The notes under the pieces are model-generated. The model was not told where the DNA came from, searched no databases, and saw only the letters and a program-made list of their open reading frames with translations. A program made the translations under genes and the position numbers. Shown here piece by piece: positions 23,796 to 39,100 of a stretch of 64,000 bases of DNA. The DNA is from Megalopta genalis (taxonomy: Eukaryota > Arthropoda > Insecta > Hymenoptera > Halictidae): positions 2,073,001-2,137,000 of the forward strand of contig NW_027476097.1 in the NCBI RefSeq assembly GCF_051020955.1, given 5' to 3'. Numbering within the stretch: position 1 is the first letter of the stretch; each line of letters begins with the position of its first letter.

Positions 23796-25758
23796 CCTCG
23801 CATTATTTGAAGATAAATCCTGTGTTTCCCATGGATTTGAAGCTAACTCGTTTGTTTCGCATGTAGTAGAAGCTCAGTCATCTATATCACAGGTGTTTGA
23901 AGCTAAACCATTTGTTTCGCATGGATTCGAAGATAAGCCTTCTACTTCGTATTTGATTAGATGCTAAATCATGTGCTTCGCATAGATTTGAGGCTCACTC
24001 GTTTGTTTCGCTTGCTGTTGAATGTAAATCATGTATATCACAATTATTTGAAGATAAACCATTTGTTTCGCATGGATTCGAAGATAAGCCTTCTACTTCG
24101 CATTGATTTGAAGCTAAATCATGTGTCTCGCCTGGATTTGAATCTAACTCGGTTGTTTCGCATGCAGTTGAAGCTAAATCATGTATATCACAGGTATTTG
24201 AAGCTAAGCCATTTGTTTCGCATGGATTCGAAGATAAGCCTTCTACTTCGCATTGATTTGAAGCTAAATCACGTGTTTCGCCTGGATTTGAATCTAACTC
24301 GGTTGTTTCGCATGCAGTCGAAGATAAATCATGTATATCACAAGTATTTGAAGCTAAACCATTTGTTTCGCATGGATTCAAAGATCAGTCCTCTACTTCG
24401 CATTTATTTGAAGCTAAATCATGTGTTTCGCATGGATTTGAATCTAACTCGTTTGTTTCGCATACAGTCGAAGCTGAATCATGTATATCACAGGTGTATG
24501 AAGCTAAACCATTGGTTTCGCATGGATTCGAATATAATCCTTCTACTTCGCATTGATTTGAAGCTAAATCATGTGTTACGCATGGATTTGAATCTAACTC
24601 GTTTGTTTCGCATGCAGTCGAAGCTGAATCATGTATATCACAAGTATTTGAAGATAAACCATTTGTTTCGCATGGATTCGAAGTTCAGACTTCTACTTCG
24701 CATTGATATGGAGTTAAATCATGTGTTTCGCATGGATTTGAAGCTAACTCGTTTGTTTCGCATGCAGTTGAAGCTAAATCATGTATATCACAGGTGTATG
24801 AAGATAAACCATTGGTGTCGCATGGATTCGAAGATAACCCTTCTACTTCGCATTGATTTGAAGATAAATCATGTGTTTCGCCTGGATTTGAATCTAACTC
24901 GGTTGTTTCGCATGCACTTGAAGCTAAATCATGTATATCACAGGTGTTTGAAGCTAAACAATTTGTTTCGCATGGACTGGAAGATAAGCCTTCTATTACC
25001 CATTGATTTGAAGCTAAATCATGTGTTTCAAATGGATTTGAAGATAACTCGTATGTTTCGCATGCTGTTGAAGCTAAATCACGTATATCGCAAGTATTTG
25101 AAGCTAAACCATTTGTTACGCATGGATTCAAAGATCAGCCTTCTACTGCGCATTGATTTGAAGCTAAATCCTGTGTTTCCCATGGATTTGAAGCTAACTC
25201 GTTCGTTTCGCATGGAGTTGAAGCTAAATCATGTATATCACAGGTGTTTGAAGATGAACCATTTGTTTCGCATGGATTCGAAGATCAGACTTCTACTTCG
25301 CATTGATTTGAAGTTAAATCATATGTTTCACATGGATTTGAAGCTAACTCGTTTGTTTCGCATGCTGTTGAAGCTAAATCATGTATATCACAAGTATTTG
25401 AAGCTAAACCGTGTGATTGGCATGGATTAGAAGGTAAGGCTTCTACTTCGCATTGATTTGAAGCTAAATCCTGTGTTTCCCATGGATTTGAAGGTAAGAC
25501 TTCTACTTCGCATTGATTTGAAGATGAATAATGTGTTTCGTTTGGATTTGAAGCTATCTCGTTTTTTTCGCATGCAGTTGAAGCTAAATCATGTATATCG
25601 CAAGTATTTGAAGTTAAACCATTTGTTTCGCATAGATTCGAAGCTAAGCCTTATACTTCGCATTGATTTGGAGCTAAATCATGTGTTTCGCATGGATTTG
25701 AAGATAACTCGTTTGTTTCGCATGCTGTTGAAGTTGAATCATCTATATCACAAGTATT
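23796..25758 (+). repeat. Multi-kb satellite module, copy 2 (partner 20528-22640)
   Basis: Second copy of the module. It has net one fewer 150-bp unit than its partner and a few substitutions. Confidence 0.8.
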
Positions 25759-28700
25759 TGAAGCTAAACCATTTGTTTCGCATGGATTTGAAGCTATGCC
25801 TTCTACTTCGCATTGATTTGAAGATAAATCATGTGTTCCGCATGGATTCGAAGATAAGCCTTCTACTTCGCATTGATTTCAGGCAAATCATGTGTTTCGC
25901 CTGGATTTGAAGCTAACTCGTCTTTTTCGCATGCAGTTGAAACTAAATCATGTATATCACAGGTACTTGAAGCTAAACCATTTGTTTCGCATGGACTCGA
26001 AGATAAGCCTTCTACTTCGCATTGATTTGAAGTTAAATCATATGTTTCGCATGAATTTGAATCTAACTCGTTTATTTCGCACGCTGTTGTAGCTAAATCA
26101 AGTATATCACAAGTATTTGAAGCTGAACCAGTTGTTTCGCATGGATTCGAATATAAGCCTTCTACTTCGTATTGATTTGATGCTAAATCATGTCATTCAC
26201 TTGGATTTGAAGCTAACTCGTTTGTTTCGCATGTTGTTCAATCTAAATCATGTATATCACAAGTATTTGAAGCTATATCATTTGTTTCGCATGGAATCGT
26301 AGTTAACCCTTCTACTTCGCTTTGATTTGAAGCTAAGACATGTGTTTCACATGGATTTGAAGCTAACTCGTTTGTTTCGCATACTGTTGAAGCTAAATCA
26401 TGTATATCATAAGTATTAGAAGCTAAACCATTTGTTTCGCATGGATTCGATGATCAGCTCTCTGCTACGCATTGATTTGAAGCTAAATCTTGTCATTCAC
26501 TTGGATTTGAAGCTAACTCGTTTTTTTCGCTTGCAGTTGAAGCTAAATCATGTATTTCACAGGTATTTGAAGCTAAACCATTTGTTTCGCATGGAATCGT
26601 AGATAACCCTTCTACTTCGCTTTGATTTGAAGCTAAATCATGTCATTCACTTGGATTTGAAGCTAACTCGTTTGTTTCGCATGTTGTTCAATCTAAATCA
26701 TGTATATCACAAGTATTTGAAGCAAAACCATTTGTTTCGCATGGATTCAAAGATCAGTCTCTACTTCGCATTGATTTGAAGCTAAATCCTGTTTTTCCTA
26801 TGGATTTGAATTTAACTCGTTTGTTTCGCATGCGGTTGAAGCTAAATCATGTATATCACAAGTATTTGAAGCTAATCCGTATGATTGGCATGGGTTTGAA
26901 GGTAAGACTTCTACTTCGTATTGATTTGATGCTAAATCATGTGTTTCGCATGGATTTGAAGCTAACTCGTTTGATTCGCATGCAGTTGAAGCTTAATCGT
27001 GCATATCACAAGTATTTGAAGCTAAACCATTTGTTTCGCATGGATTTGAAGCTATGCCTTCTACTTCGCATTGATTTGAAGATAAACCATGCGTTTCTCT
27101 TGGATTTGATGCTAACTCGTTTGTTTCGCATGCAGTTGAAGCTGTATCACGTATATCCCAAAAATTTGAAACTAAACCATTTGATTCCCATGGATTTCAA
27201 GCTAAGCCTTCTACTTCGCATTGATTTGGAGCTAAACCATTTGTTCCGCAAGGATTCGAAGATAAGCCTTCTACTTCGCATTGATTTCAGGCAAATCATG
27301 TGTTTCGCTTGGATTTGAAGCTAACTCGTCTTTTTCGCATGCAGTTGAAGCTAAATCATGTATATCACAGGTATTTGAAGCTAAACCATTTGTTTCGCAT
27401 GGATTCGAAGATCAGACTTCTACTTCGCATTGATTTGATGTTAAATCATATGTTTCGCATGGATTTGAGGCTCACTCGTTTGTTTCGCTTTCTGTTGAAT
27501 GTAAATCATGTATATCACAATTATTTGAAGCTAAACTATTTGTTTCGCATGGATTCGAAGATGAGCCTTCTACTTCGCATTGATTTGAAGCTAAATCACG
27601 TGTTTCGCCTGGATTTGAATCTAACTCGGTTGTTTCGCATGCAGTCGAAGCTAAATCATGTATATCACAAGTATTTGAAGCTAAACCATTTGTTTCGCAT
27701 GGATTCAAAGATCAGTCCTCTACTTCGCATTTATTTGAAGCTAAATCATGTGTTTCGCATGGATTTGAATCTAACTCGTTTGTTTCGCATGCAGTCGAAG
27801 CTGAATCATGTATATCACAGGTGTTTGAAGCTAAACCATTTGTTTCGCATGGACTGGAAGATAAGCCTTCTACTTCCCATTGATTTGAAGCTAAATCATG
27901 TGTTTCAAATGGATTTGAAGTTAACTCGTATGTTTCGCATGCTGTTGAAGCTAAATCATGTATATCGCAAGTATTTGATGCTAACCATTTTTTTTCGCAT
28001 GGATTCGATGATCAGGTTTCTGCTACGCATTGATTTGAAGCTAAATCGTGTCATTCACTTGGGATTGAAGCTAACTCGTTTTTTTCGCTTGCAGTTGAAG
28101 CTAAATCATGTATTTCACAGGTATTTGAAGCTAAACCATTTGTTTCGCATGGAATCGTAGATAACCCTTCTACTTCGCTTTGATTTGAAGCTAAGACATG
28201 TGCTTCACATGGATTTGAAGCTAACTCGTTTGTTTCGCATGCAGTTGAAGCTAAATCATGTATATCACAAGTATTTGAAGCTAAGCCGTATTATTGGCAT
28301 GGGTTTGAAGGTAAGACTTCTACTTCGCATTGATTTGAAGCTAAATCATGTCATTCACTTGGATTTGAAGCTAACTCGTTTGTTTCGCATGTTGTTCAAT
28401 CTAAATCATGTATATCACAAGTATTTGAAGCAAAACCATTTGTTTCGCATGGATTCAAAGATCAGTCTCTACTTCGCATTGATTTGAAGCTAAATCCTGT
28501 TTTTCCCATGGATTTGAAGCTAACTCGTTTGTTTCGCATGCAATTGAAGCTAAATCATGTATATCATAAGTATTAGAAGCTAAACCATTTGTTTCGCATG
28601 GACTCGAAGATAAGCCTTCTACTTCGCATTGATTTGAAGCTAAATCCTGTGTTTCGCATGGATTTGAAGTTAACTCGTTTGTTTCGCATGCAGTCGAACA

Positions 28701-30100
28701 TGAATCATGTATATCACAGGTGTTTGATGCTAAACCATTTGTATCGCATGGAATCGATGATCAGCTTTCTGCTACGCATTGATTTGAAGCTAAATCATGT
28801 GTTTCGCATGGATTTGAATCTAACTCGGTTGTTTCGCATGCAGTTGAAGCCAAATCATGTATATCACAGGTGTATGAAGCTAAACCATTGGTTTCGCATG
28901 GATTCGAAGATAACCCTTCTACTTCCCATTGATTTGAAGCTAAATCATGTGTTTCAAATGGATTTGAAGGTAACTCGAATGTTTCGCGTGCTGTTGAAGC
29001 TAAATCATGTATATCGCAAATATTTGATGTTAAACCATTTGTCTCGCATGGATTCGATGATCAGCTTTCTGCTACGCATTGGTTTGAAGCTAAATCATGA
29101 CATTCACTTGGATTTGAAGCTAACTCGTTTTTTACGCTTGCTGTTGAAGCTAAATCATGTATATCATAAGTATTAGAAGCTAAACCATTTGTTTCGCATG
29201 GACTCGAAGATAAGCCTTCTACTTCGCATTGATTTGAAGTTAAATCATATGTATCGCATGGATTTGAAGCTCACTCGTTTGTTTCGCATGCTGTTGAATC
29301 TAAATCATGTATATCACAAGTATTAGAAGCTAAACCATTTGTTTCGCATGGATTCGAAGATCAGCCTTCTACTTCGCATTGATGTGATGTTAAATCATAT
29401 GTATCGCATGGATTTGAAGCTAACTCGTTTGTTTCGCATGCAGTTGAATCTAAATCATGTATATCACAAGCATTTGAAGCTAAGCCATTTGTTTCGCATG
29501 GATTCGAAGATCAGTCCTCTACTTCGCATTGATTTGAAGCTAAATCATGTGCTTCGCATGGATTTGAATCTAACTCGTTTGTTTCGCATGCAGTCGAAGC
29601 TGAATCATGTATATCACAGGTGTTTGATGCTAAACCATTTGTTTCTCATGGATTCGAAGATCAGGCTTCTACTTCGCATTGATTTGATGTTATATCATAT
29701 GTTTCGCATGGATTTGAAGCTAACTCGATTGTTTCGCATGCTGTTGCAGCTAAATCATGTATATCACAAGTATTAGAAGCTAAACCATTGGTTTCGCATG
29801 GATTCGGAGATAAGTCTTCTACTTTGCATTGATTTGAAGCTAAACCATGTGTTTCGCATGGATTTGAATCTAACTCGGTTGTTTCGCATGCAATTGAAGC
29901 TAAATCATTTATATCACAAGTATTTGAAGCTAAACCATTTGTTTCGCATGGATTCAAAGATCAGTCCTCTACTTCGCATTGATTTGAAGCTAAATCATGT
30001 GTTTCGCATGGATTTGAATCTAACTCGTTTGTTTCGCATGCAGTCGAAGATGAATCATGTATATCACAGGTGTTTGTTGCTAAACCATTTGTTTCGCATG

Positions 30101-33100
30101 GAATCGATGATCAGCTTTCTGCTACGCATTGATTTGATGCTAAATCATGTGATTCGCATGGATTTGAAGCTAACTCGTTTGTTTCGCATGCTGTTGAAGC
30201 TAAATCATGTATATCACAAGTATTTGAAGCTATATCATACGTTTCGCATGGATTCCAAGATAACCCTTCTAATTCGCATTGATTTGAATCTAAATCATGT
30301 GTTTCGCATGGATTTGAAGCTAACTCGTTTGTTTCGCATGCTGTTGAAGATAAATCATATATATCACAAGTATTTGAAGCCAAACCATTTGCTTCGCATG
30401 GATTCGAAGATCAGCCATCAACTTCGCATTGATTTGAAGCTAAATCATGTCTTCCGCATGGATCTTATGCTAACTCGTTTGTTTCGCATGCAGTTGAAGC
30501 TAAATCATGTATATCACAAGTATTTGAAGTTAAACCATTTGATTCCCATGGTTTTGAAGCTAAGCTTCCTACTTCGCATTGATTTGAAGATAAATCATGT
30601 GTTCCGCATGGATTTGAAGCTACCTCGTTTGTTTCGCATGCTGTTAAAGCTAAATCATGTATATCACAAGTATTTGAAGCTAAACCATTTGCTTCGTATG
30701 GATTCGAAGGTCAGCCTCGTACTTCGCATTGATTTGAAGCTAAATTATGTGTTCGCATGGATTTGATTTGAAGCTACCTCGTTTGTTTCGCATGCTGTTA
30801 AAGCTAAATCATGTATATCACAAGTATTTGAAGCCAAACCATTTGCGTCGCATGGATTCGAAGATCAGCCATCTACTTCGCATTGATTTGAAGCTAAATC
30901 ATGTGTTCCGCATGGATTTTATGCTAACTCGTTTGTTTCGCATGCAGTTGAAGCTAAATCATGTATATCACAAGTATTTGAAGTTAAACCATTTGTTTCG
31001 CATGGTTTCGAAGATAAGCATTCTATTTCGCATTGATTTTAATCTAAATCATGTGTTTCGCATGGATTTGCAGCTAACTCGTTTGTTTCGCACGCTGTTG
31101 AAGCTAAATCATGTATATCACAAGTATTTGAAGCTATATCATACGTTTCGCATGGATTCCAAGATAACCCTTCTAATTCGCATTGATTTGAATCTAAATC
31201 ATGTGTTTCGCATGGATTTGAAGCTAACTCGTTTGTTTCGCATGCTGTTGAAGCTAAATCATGTATATCACAAGTATTTGAAGCTATATCATACGTTTCG
31301 CATGGATTCCAAGATAACCCTCCTAATTCGCATAGATTTGAAGATAAATCAAGTGTTTCGCTTGGATTTGAATATAACTCATTTGTTTCGCATGCTGTTG
31401 AAGCTAAATCATGTATATCACAAGTATTTGAAGCTAAACCATTTGCTTCGCGTGGATTCGAAGATCAGCCTTCTACTTGCATTGATTTGAAGCTAAATCA
31501 TGTGTTCCGCATGGCTTTTAAGCTAACTCGTTTGTTTCGCATGCAGTTGAAGCTAAATCATGTATATCACAAGTATTTGAAGCTAAACCATTTGTTTCGC
31601 ATGGATTCGAAGATAAGCCTTCTACTTCGCGGTGATTTTAATATAAATCATGTGTTTCGCAAGGATTTGAAGCTAACTCGTTTGTTTCGGATGCTGTTGA
31701 AGCTAAATCATGTATATCACAAGTATTTGAAGCTATATCATTTGTTTCGCATGGATTCGAAGATAACCCTTCTAATTCGCATTGATTAGTGGCTAAATCA
31801 TGTGTTTCGCTTGGATTTGAAGCTAACTCGTTTGTTTCGCATGCTGTTCAAGCTAAATCATGCATATCACAAGTATTTGAAGCTAAACCATTTGTTTCGC
31901 ATTTATTCGAAGCTAAGCCTTCTACTTCGCATTGATTTGAGGCTAAATCATGTGCTTCGCTTGGTTTTGAAGCTAACTCGTTTTTTTCGCATGCAGTTGT
32001 AGCTAAATCATGTATATCACAAGTATTTGAAGCTAAACCATCTGTTTCGCATGGATTCGAAGATAAGCCTTCTACTTCGCATTGATTTTAATCTAAATCA
32101 TGTGTTTCGCATGGATTTAAAGCTAACTCGTTTGTTTCGCATGCAGTTGAAGCTGAATCATGTATATCACAAGTATTTGAAGCTAAACTCTTCGTTTCGC
32201 ATGGATTCGAAGATAAGCCTTCTACTTCGCATTGATTTGAAGCTAAATCATGTGTTTCGCAAGGATTTGAAGCTAACTCGTTTGTTTCGCATGCTGTTGA
32301 AGCTAACTCAAGTGTATCAAAAGTATTTGAAGCTAAACCATTTGCTTCGCATGGATTCGAAGATCAGCCTCCTACTTCGCATTGATTTGAAGCTAAATCA
32401 TGTGTTCGCATGGATTTGAAGCTAACTTGTTTGATTCGCGAGCAGTTGAAGCTAAATCAAGTGTATCACAAGTATTTGAAGCTAAACCATTTGCTTCGCA
32501 TGGATTCGAAGATCAGCCTCCTACTTCGCATTGATTTGAAGCTAAATCATGTGTTCGCATGGATTTGAAGCTAACTTGTTTGATTCGCGAGCAGTTGAAG
32601 CTAAATCAAGTGTATCACAAGTATTTGAAGCTAAACCATTTGCTTCGCATGGATTCGAAGATCAGCCTTCTACTTCGCATTGATTTGATGCTAAATCATG
32701 TGTTTCGCATGGATTTGAAGCTAACACGTTTGTTTCGCATGCTGTTGAAGCTAAATCATGTATATCACAAGTATTTGAAGCTAAACCATTTGTTTCGCAT
32801 TTATTCGAAGCTAAGCCTTCTACTTCGCATTGATTTGAGGCTAAATCATGTGTTTCGCTTGGTTTTGAAGCTAACTCGTTTTTTGCGCATGCAGTTGAAG
32901 CTGAATCATGTATATCACAAGTATTTGAAGCTAAACTATACGTTTCGCATGGATTCGAAGATAAGCCTTTCACTTCGCATTGATTTGATGCTAAATCATG
33001 TGTTTCGCAAGGATTTGAAGCTAACTCGTTTGTTTCGCATGCTGTTGAAGCTAACTCAAGTGTATCACAAGTATTTGAAGCTAAACCATTTGCTTCGCAT

Positions 33101-36100
33101 GAATTCGAAGATCAGCCTTCTACTTCGCATTGATTTGAAGCTAAATCATGTGTTCCGCATGGATTTTAAGCTAACTCGTTTGTTTCGCATGCAGTTGAAG
33201 CTAAATCATGTATATCGCAACTATTTGAAGCTAAACCACTTGATTCCCATGGTTTTGAAGCTAAGCTTTCTACTTCGCATTGATTTGAAGATAAATCATG
33301 TGTTTCGCTTGGATTTGAAGATAACTCATTTGTTTCGCATGCTGTTGACGCTAAATCATGTATATCACATGTATTTGAAGCTAAACCATTTGCTTCGCAT
33401 CGATTCGAAGATCAGCCTTCTACTTCGCATTGATTTGATGCTAAATCATGTGTTTCGCATGGATTTGAAGCTAACTCGTTTGTTTCGCATGCTGTTGAAG
33501 CTAAATCATGTATATCACAAGTATTTGAAGCTATATCATACGTTTCGCATGGATTCCAAGATAACCCTCCTAATTCGCATAGATTTGAAGATAAATCATG
33601 TGTTTCGCTTGGATTTGAATATAACTCATTTGTTTCGCATGCTGTTGAAGCTAAATCATGTATATCACAAGTATTTGAAGCTAAACCATTTGCTTCGCAT
33701 GGATTCGAAGATCAGCCTTCTACTTGCAATGATTTGAAGCTAAATCATGTGTTCCGCATGGCTTTTAAGCTAACTCGTTTGTTTCGCATGCAGTTGAAGC
33801 TAAATCATGTATATCACAAGTATTTGAAGCTAAACCATTTGGTTCGCTTTTATTCGAAGCTAAGCCATCTACTTCGCATTGATTTGAGGCTAAATCATGT
33901 GTTTCGCTTGGTTTTGAAGCTAACTCGTTTTTTTCGCATGCAGTTGTATCTAAATCATGTATATCACAAGTATTTGAAGCTAAACCATTTGTTTCGCATG
34001 GATTCGAAGATAAGCCTTCTACTTCGCATTGATTTTAATCTAAATCATGTGTTTCGCATGGATTTGAAGCTAACTCGTTTGCTTCGCAAGCAGTTGAAGC
34101 TGAATCATGTATATCACAAGTATTTGAAGCTAAACTATTCGTTTCGCATGGATTCGAAGATAAGCCTTCCACTTCGCATTGATTTGATGCTAAATCATGT
34201 GTTTCGCATGGATTTGAAGCTAACTCGTTTGTTTCGCATGCTGTTGAAGCTAAATCATGTATATCACAAGTATTTGAAGCTAAACCATTTGTTTCGCATG
34301 GATTCGAAGATAAGCCTTCTACTTCGCATTGATTTTAATCTAAATCATGTGTTTCGCATGGATTTGAAGCTAACTCGTTTGCTTCGCAAGCAGTTGATGC
34401 TGAATCATGTATATCACAAGTATTTGAAGCTAAGCTATTCGTTTCGCATGGATTCGAAGATAAGCCTGCCACTTCGCATTGATTTGATGCTAAATCATGT
34501 GTTTCGCATGGATTTGAAGCTAACTCGTTTGTTTCGCATGCTGTTGAAGCTAAATCATGTATATCACAAGTATTTGAAGCTATATCATACGTTTCGCATG
34601 GATTCCAAGATAACCCTTCTAATTCGCATTGATTTGAATCTAAATCATGTGTTTCGCATGGATTTGAAGCTAACTCGTTTGTTTCGCATGCTGTTGAAGA
34701 TAAATCATATATATCACAAGTATTTGAAGCCAAACCATTTGCTTCGCATGGATTCGAAGATCAGCCATCAACTTCGCATTGATTTTAAGCTAAATCATGT
34801 GTTCCGCATGGATCTTATGCTAACTCGTTTGTTTCGCATGCAGTTGAAGCTAAATCATGTATATCACAAGTATTTGAAGTTAAACCATTTGATTCCCATG
34901 GTTTTGAAGCTAAGCTTTCTACTTCGCATTGATTTGAAGATAAATCATGTGTTCCGCATGGATTTGAAGCTACCTCGTTTGTTTCGCATGCTGTTAAAGC
35001 TAAATCATGTATATCACAAGTATTTGAAGCTAAACCATTTGCTTCGTATGGATTCGAAGGTCAGCCTCCTACTTCGCATTGATTTGAAGCTAAATTATGT
35101 GTTCGCATGGATTTGATTTGAAGCTACCTCGTTTGTTTCGCATGCTGTTAAAGCTAAATCATGTATATCACAAGTATTTGAAGCCAAACCATTTGCTTCG
35201 CATGGATTCGAAGATCAGCCATCTACTTCGCATTGATTTGAAGCTAAATCATGTGTTCCGCATGGATTCTATGCTAACTCGTTTGTTTCGCATGCAGTTG
35301 AAGCTAAATCATGTATATCACAAGTATTTGAAGCTAAACTATTCGTTTCGCATGGATTCGAAGATAAGCCTTCCACTTCGCATTGATTTGATGCTAAATC
35401 ATGTGTTTCGCATGGATTTGAAGCTAACTCGTTTGTTTCGCATGCTGTTGAAGCTAAATCATGTATATCACAAGTATTTGAAGCTACATCATACGTTTCG
35501 CATGGATTCCAAGATAACCCTTCTAATTCGCATTGATTTGAATCTAAATCATGTGTTTCGCATGGATTTGAAGCTAACTCGTTTGTTTCGCATGCTGTTG
35601 AAGATAAATCATATATATCACAAGTATTTGAAGCCAAACCATTTGCTTCGCATGGATTCGAAGATCAGCCATCAACTTCGCATTGATTTGAAGCTAAATC
35701 ATGTGTTCCGCATGGATCTTATGCTAACTCGTTTGTTTCGCATGCAGTTGAAGCTAAATCATGTATATCACAAGTATTTGAAGTTAAACCATTTGATTCC
35801 CATGGTTTTGAAGCTAAGCTTCCTACTTCGCATTGATTTGAAGATAAATCATGTGTTCCGCATGGATTTGAAGCTACCTCGTTTGTTTCGCATGCTGTTA
35901 AAGCTAAATCATGTATATCACAAGTATTTGAAGCTAAACCATTTGTTTCGCATTTATTCGAAGCTAAGCCTTCTACTTCGCATTGATTTGAGGCTAAATC
36001 ATGTGTTCCGCATGGATTTTATGCTAACTCGTTTGTTTCGCATGCTGTTGAAGCTAAATCATGTATATCACAAGTATTTGAAGCTAAACCATTTGTTTCG

Positions 36101-39100
36101 CATTTATTCGAAGCTAAGCCTTCTACTTCGCATTGATTTGAGGCTAAATCATGTGTTTCGCTTGGTTTTGAAGCTAACTCGTTTTTTGCGCATGCAGTTG
36201 AAGCTGAATCATGTATATCACAAGTATTTGAAGTTAAACCATTTGTTTCGCATGGTTTCGAAGATAAGCATTCTATTTCGCATTGATTTTAATCTAAATC
36301 ATGTGTTTCGCATGGATTTGCAGCTAACTCGTTTGTTTCGCACGCTGTTGAAGCTAAATCATGTATATCACAAGTATTTGAAGCTATATCATACGTTTCG
36401 CATGGATTCCAAGATAACCCTTCTAATTCGCATTGATTTGAATCTAAATCATGTGTTTCGCATGGATTTGAAGCTAACTCGTTTGTTTCGCATGCTGTTG
36501 AAGCTAAATCATGTATATCACAAGTATTTGAAGCTATATCATACGTTTCGCATGGATTCCAAGATAACCCTCCTAATTCGCATAGATTTGAAGATAAATC
36601 AAGTGTTTCGCTTGGATTTGAATATAACTCATTTGTTTCGCATGCTGTTGAAGCTAAATCATGTATATCACAAGTATTTGAAGCTAAACCATTTGCTTCG
36701 CGTGGATTCGAAGATCAGCCTTCTACTTGCATTGATTTGAAGCTAAATCATGTGTTCCGCATGGCTTTTAAGCTAACTCGTTTGTTTCGCATGCAGTTGA
36801 AGCTAAATCATGTATATCACAAGTATTTGAAGCTAAACCATTTGTTTCGCATGGATTCGAAGATAAGCCTTCTACTTCGCGGTGATTTTAATATAAATCA
36901 TGTGTTTCGCAAGGATTTGAAGCTAACTCGTTTGTTTCGGATGCTGTTGAAGCTAAATCATGTATATCACAAGTATTTGAAGCTATATCATTTGTTTCGC
37001 ATGGATTCGAAGATAACCCTTCTAATTCGCATTGATTAGTGGCTAAATCATGTGTTTCGCTTGGATTTGAAGCTAACTCGTTTTTTTCGCTAGTAGTTGA
37101 AGCTAAATCATGCATATCACAAGTATTTGAAGCTAAACCATTTGGTTCGCTTTTATTCGAAGCTAAGCCATCTACTTCGCATTGATTTGAGGCTAAATCA
37201 TGTGTTTCGCTTGGTTTTGAAGCTAACTCGTTTTTGTCGCATGCAGCTGTATCTAAATCATGTATATCACAAGTATTTGAAGCTAAACCATTTGTTTCGC
37301 ATGGATTCGAAGATAAGCCTTCTACTTCGCATTGATTTTAATCTAAATCATGTGTTTCGCATGGATTTGAAGCTAACTCGTTTGCTTCGCAAGCAGTTGA
37401 AGCTGAATCATGTATATCACAAGTATTTGAAGCTAAACTATTCGTTTCGCATGGATTCGAAGATAAGCCTTCCACTTCGCATTGATTTGATGCTAAATCA
37501 TGTGTTTCGCATGGATTTGAAGCTAACTCGTTTGTTTCGCATGCTGTTGAAGCTAAATCATCTATATCACAAGTATTTGAAGCTATATCATACGTTTCGC
37601 ATGGATTCCAAGATAACCCTTCTAATTCGCATTGATTTGAATCTAAATCATGGGTTTCGCATGGATTTGAAGCTAACTCGTTTGTTTCGCATGCTGTTGA
37701 AGATAAATCATTTATATCACAAGTATTTGAAGCTAAACCATTTGTTTCGCATTTATTCGAAGCTAAGCCTTCTACTTCGCATTGATTTGAGGCTAAATCA
37801 TGTGTCTCGCTTGGTTTTGAAGCTAACTCGTTTTTTTCGCATGCAGTTGTAGCTAAATCATGTATATCACAAGTATTTGAAGCTAAACCATTTGCTTCGC
37901 ATGGATTCGAAGATCAGCCATCTACTTCGCATTGATTTGAAGCTAAATCATGTGTTCCGCATGGCTTTTAAGCTAACTCGTTTGTTTCGCATGCAGTTGA
38001 AGCTAAATCATGTATATCACAAGTATTTGAAGCCAAACCATTTGTTACGCATGGATTCCAAGATCAGCCTTCTACTTAGCATTGATTTGATGCTAAATCA
38101 TGTGTTTCGCATGGATTTGAAGCTAACTCGTTTGTTTCGCATGCTGTTGAAGCTAAATCATGCATATCACAAGTATTTGAAGCTAAACCATTTGTTTCGC
38201 ATTTATTCGAAGCTAAACCTTCTACTTCGCATTGATTTGAGGCTAAATCATGTGCTTCGCTTGGTTTTGAAGCTAACTCGTTTTTTTCGCATGCAGTTGT
38301 AGCTAAATCATGTATATCACAAGTATTTGAAGCTAAACCATTTGTTTCGTACGGATTCGAAGATAAGCCTTCTACTTCGCATTGATTTTAATCTAAATCA
38401 TGTGTTTCGCATGGATTTACAGCTAACTCGTTTGTTTCGCATGCAGTTGAAGCTGAATCATGTATATCACAAGTATTTGAAGCTAAACTCTTCGTTTCGC
38501 ATGGATTCGAAGATAAGCCTTCTACTTCGCATTGATTTGAAGCTAAATCATGTGTTTCGCAAGGATTTGAAGCTAACTCGTTTGTTTCGCATGCTGTTGA
38601 AGCTAACTCAAGTGTATCAAAAGTATTTGAAGCTAAACCATTTGCTTCGCATGGATTCGAAGATCAGCCTCCTACTTCGCATTGATTTGAAGCTAAATCA
38701 TGTGTTCGCATGGATTTGAAGCTAACTTGTCTGATTCGCGAGCAGTTGAAGCTAAATCAAGTGTATCACAAGTATTTGAAGCTAAACCATTTGCTTCGCA
38801 TGGATTCGAAGATCAGCCTCCTACTTCGCATTGATTTGAAGCTAAATCATGTGTTCGCATGGATTTGAAGCTAACATGTTTGATTCGCGAGCAGTTGAAG
38901 CTAAATCAAGTGTATCACAAGTATTTGAAGCTAAACCATTTGCTTCGCATGGATTCGAAGATCAGCCTTCTACTTCGCATTGATTTGATGCTAAATTATG
39001 TGTTTCGCATGGATTTGAAGCTAACTCGTTTGTTTCGCATGCTGTTGAAGCTAAATCATGTATATCACAAGTATTTGAAGCTAAACCATTTGTTTCGCAT

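Larger units (their letters stand above)
6756..30100. repeat. Satellite body, family A: 150-bp higher-order repeat of five 30-bp monomers
   Basis: Five monomer types follow one another in fixed order. Their diagnostic blocks are gctaaatcatgtgtttcg, gctaactcgtttgtttcg, gctaaatcatgtatatca, gctaaaccatttgtttcg and gatcagccttctacttcg. The 150-bp period holds for kilobases with rare 1-2 nt slips (for example an added dinucleotide near 10775). Variants 'caggtgtatgaagc' and 'gataacccttctacttcg' mark local subfamilies that come and go in blocks. The monomer has no stop in one plus frame and one minus frame, so frames up to 684 codons (12752-14806) arise. The right boundary with family B is gradual and approximate. 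Confidence 0.92.
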
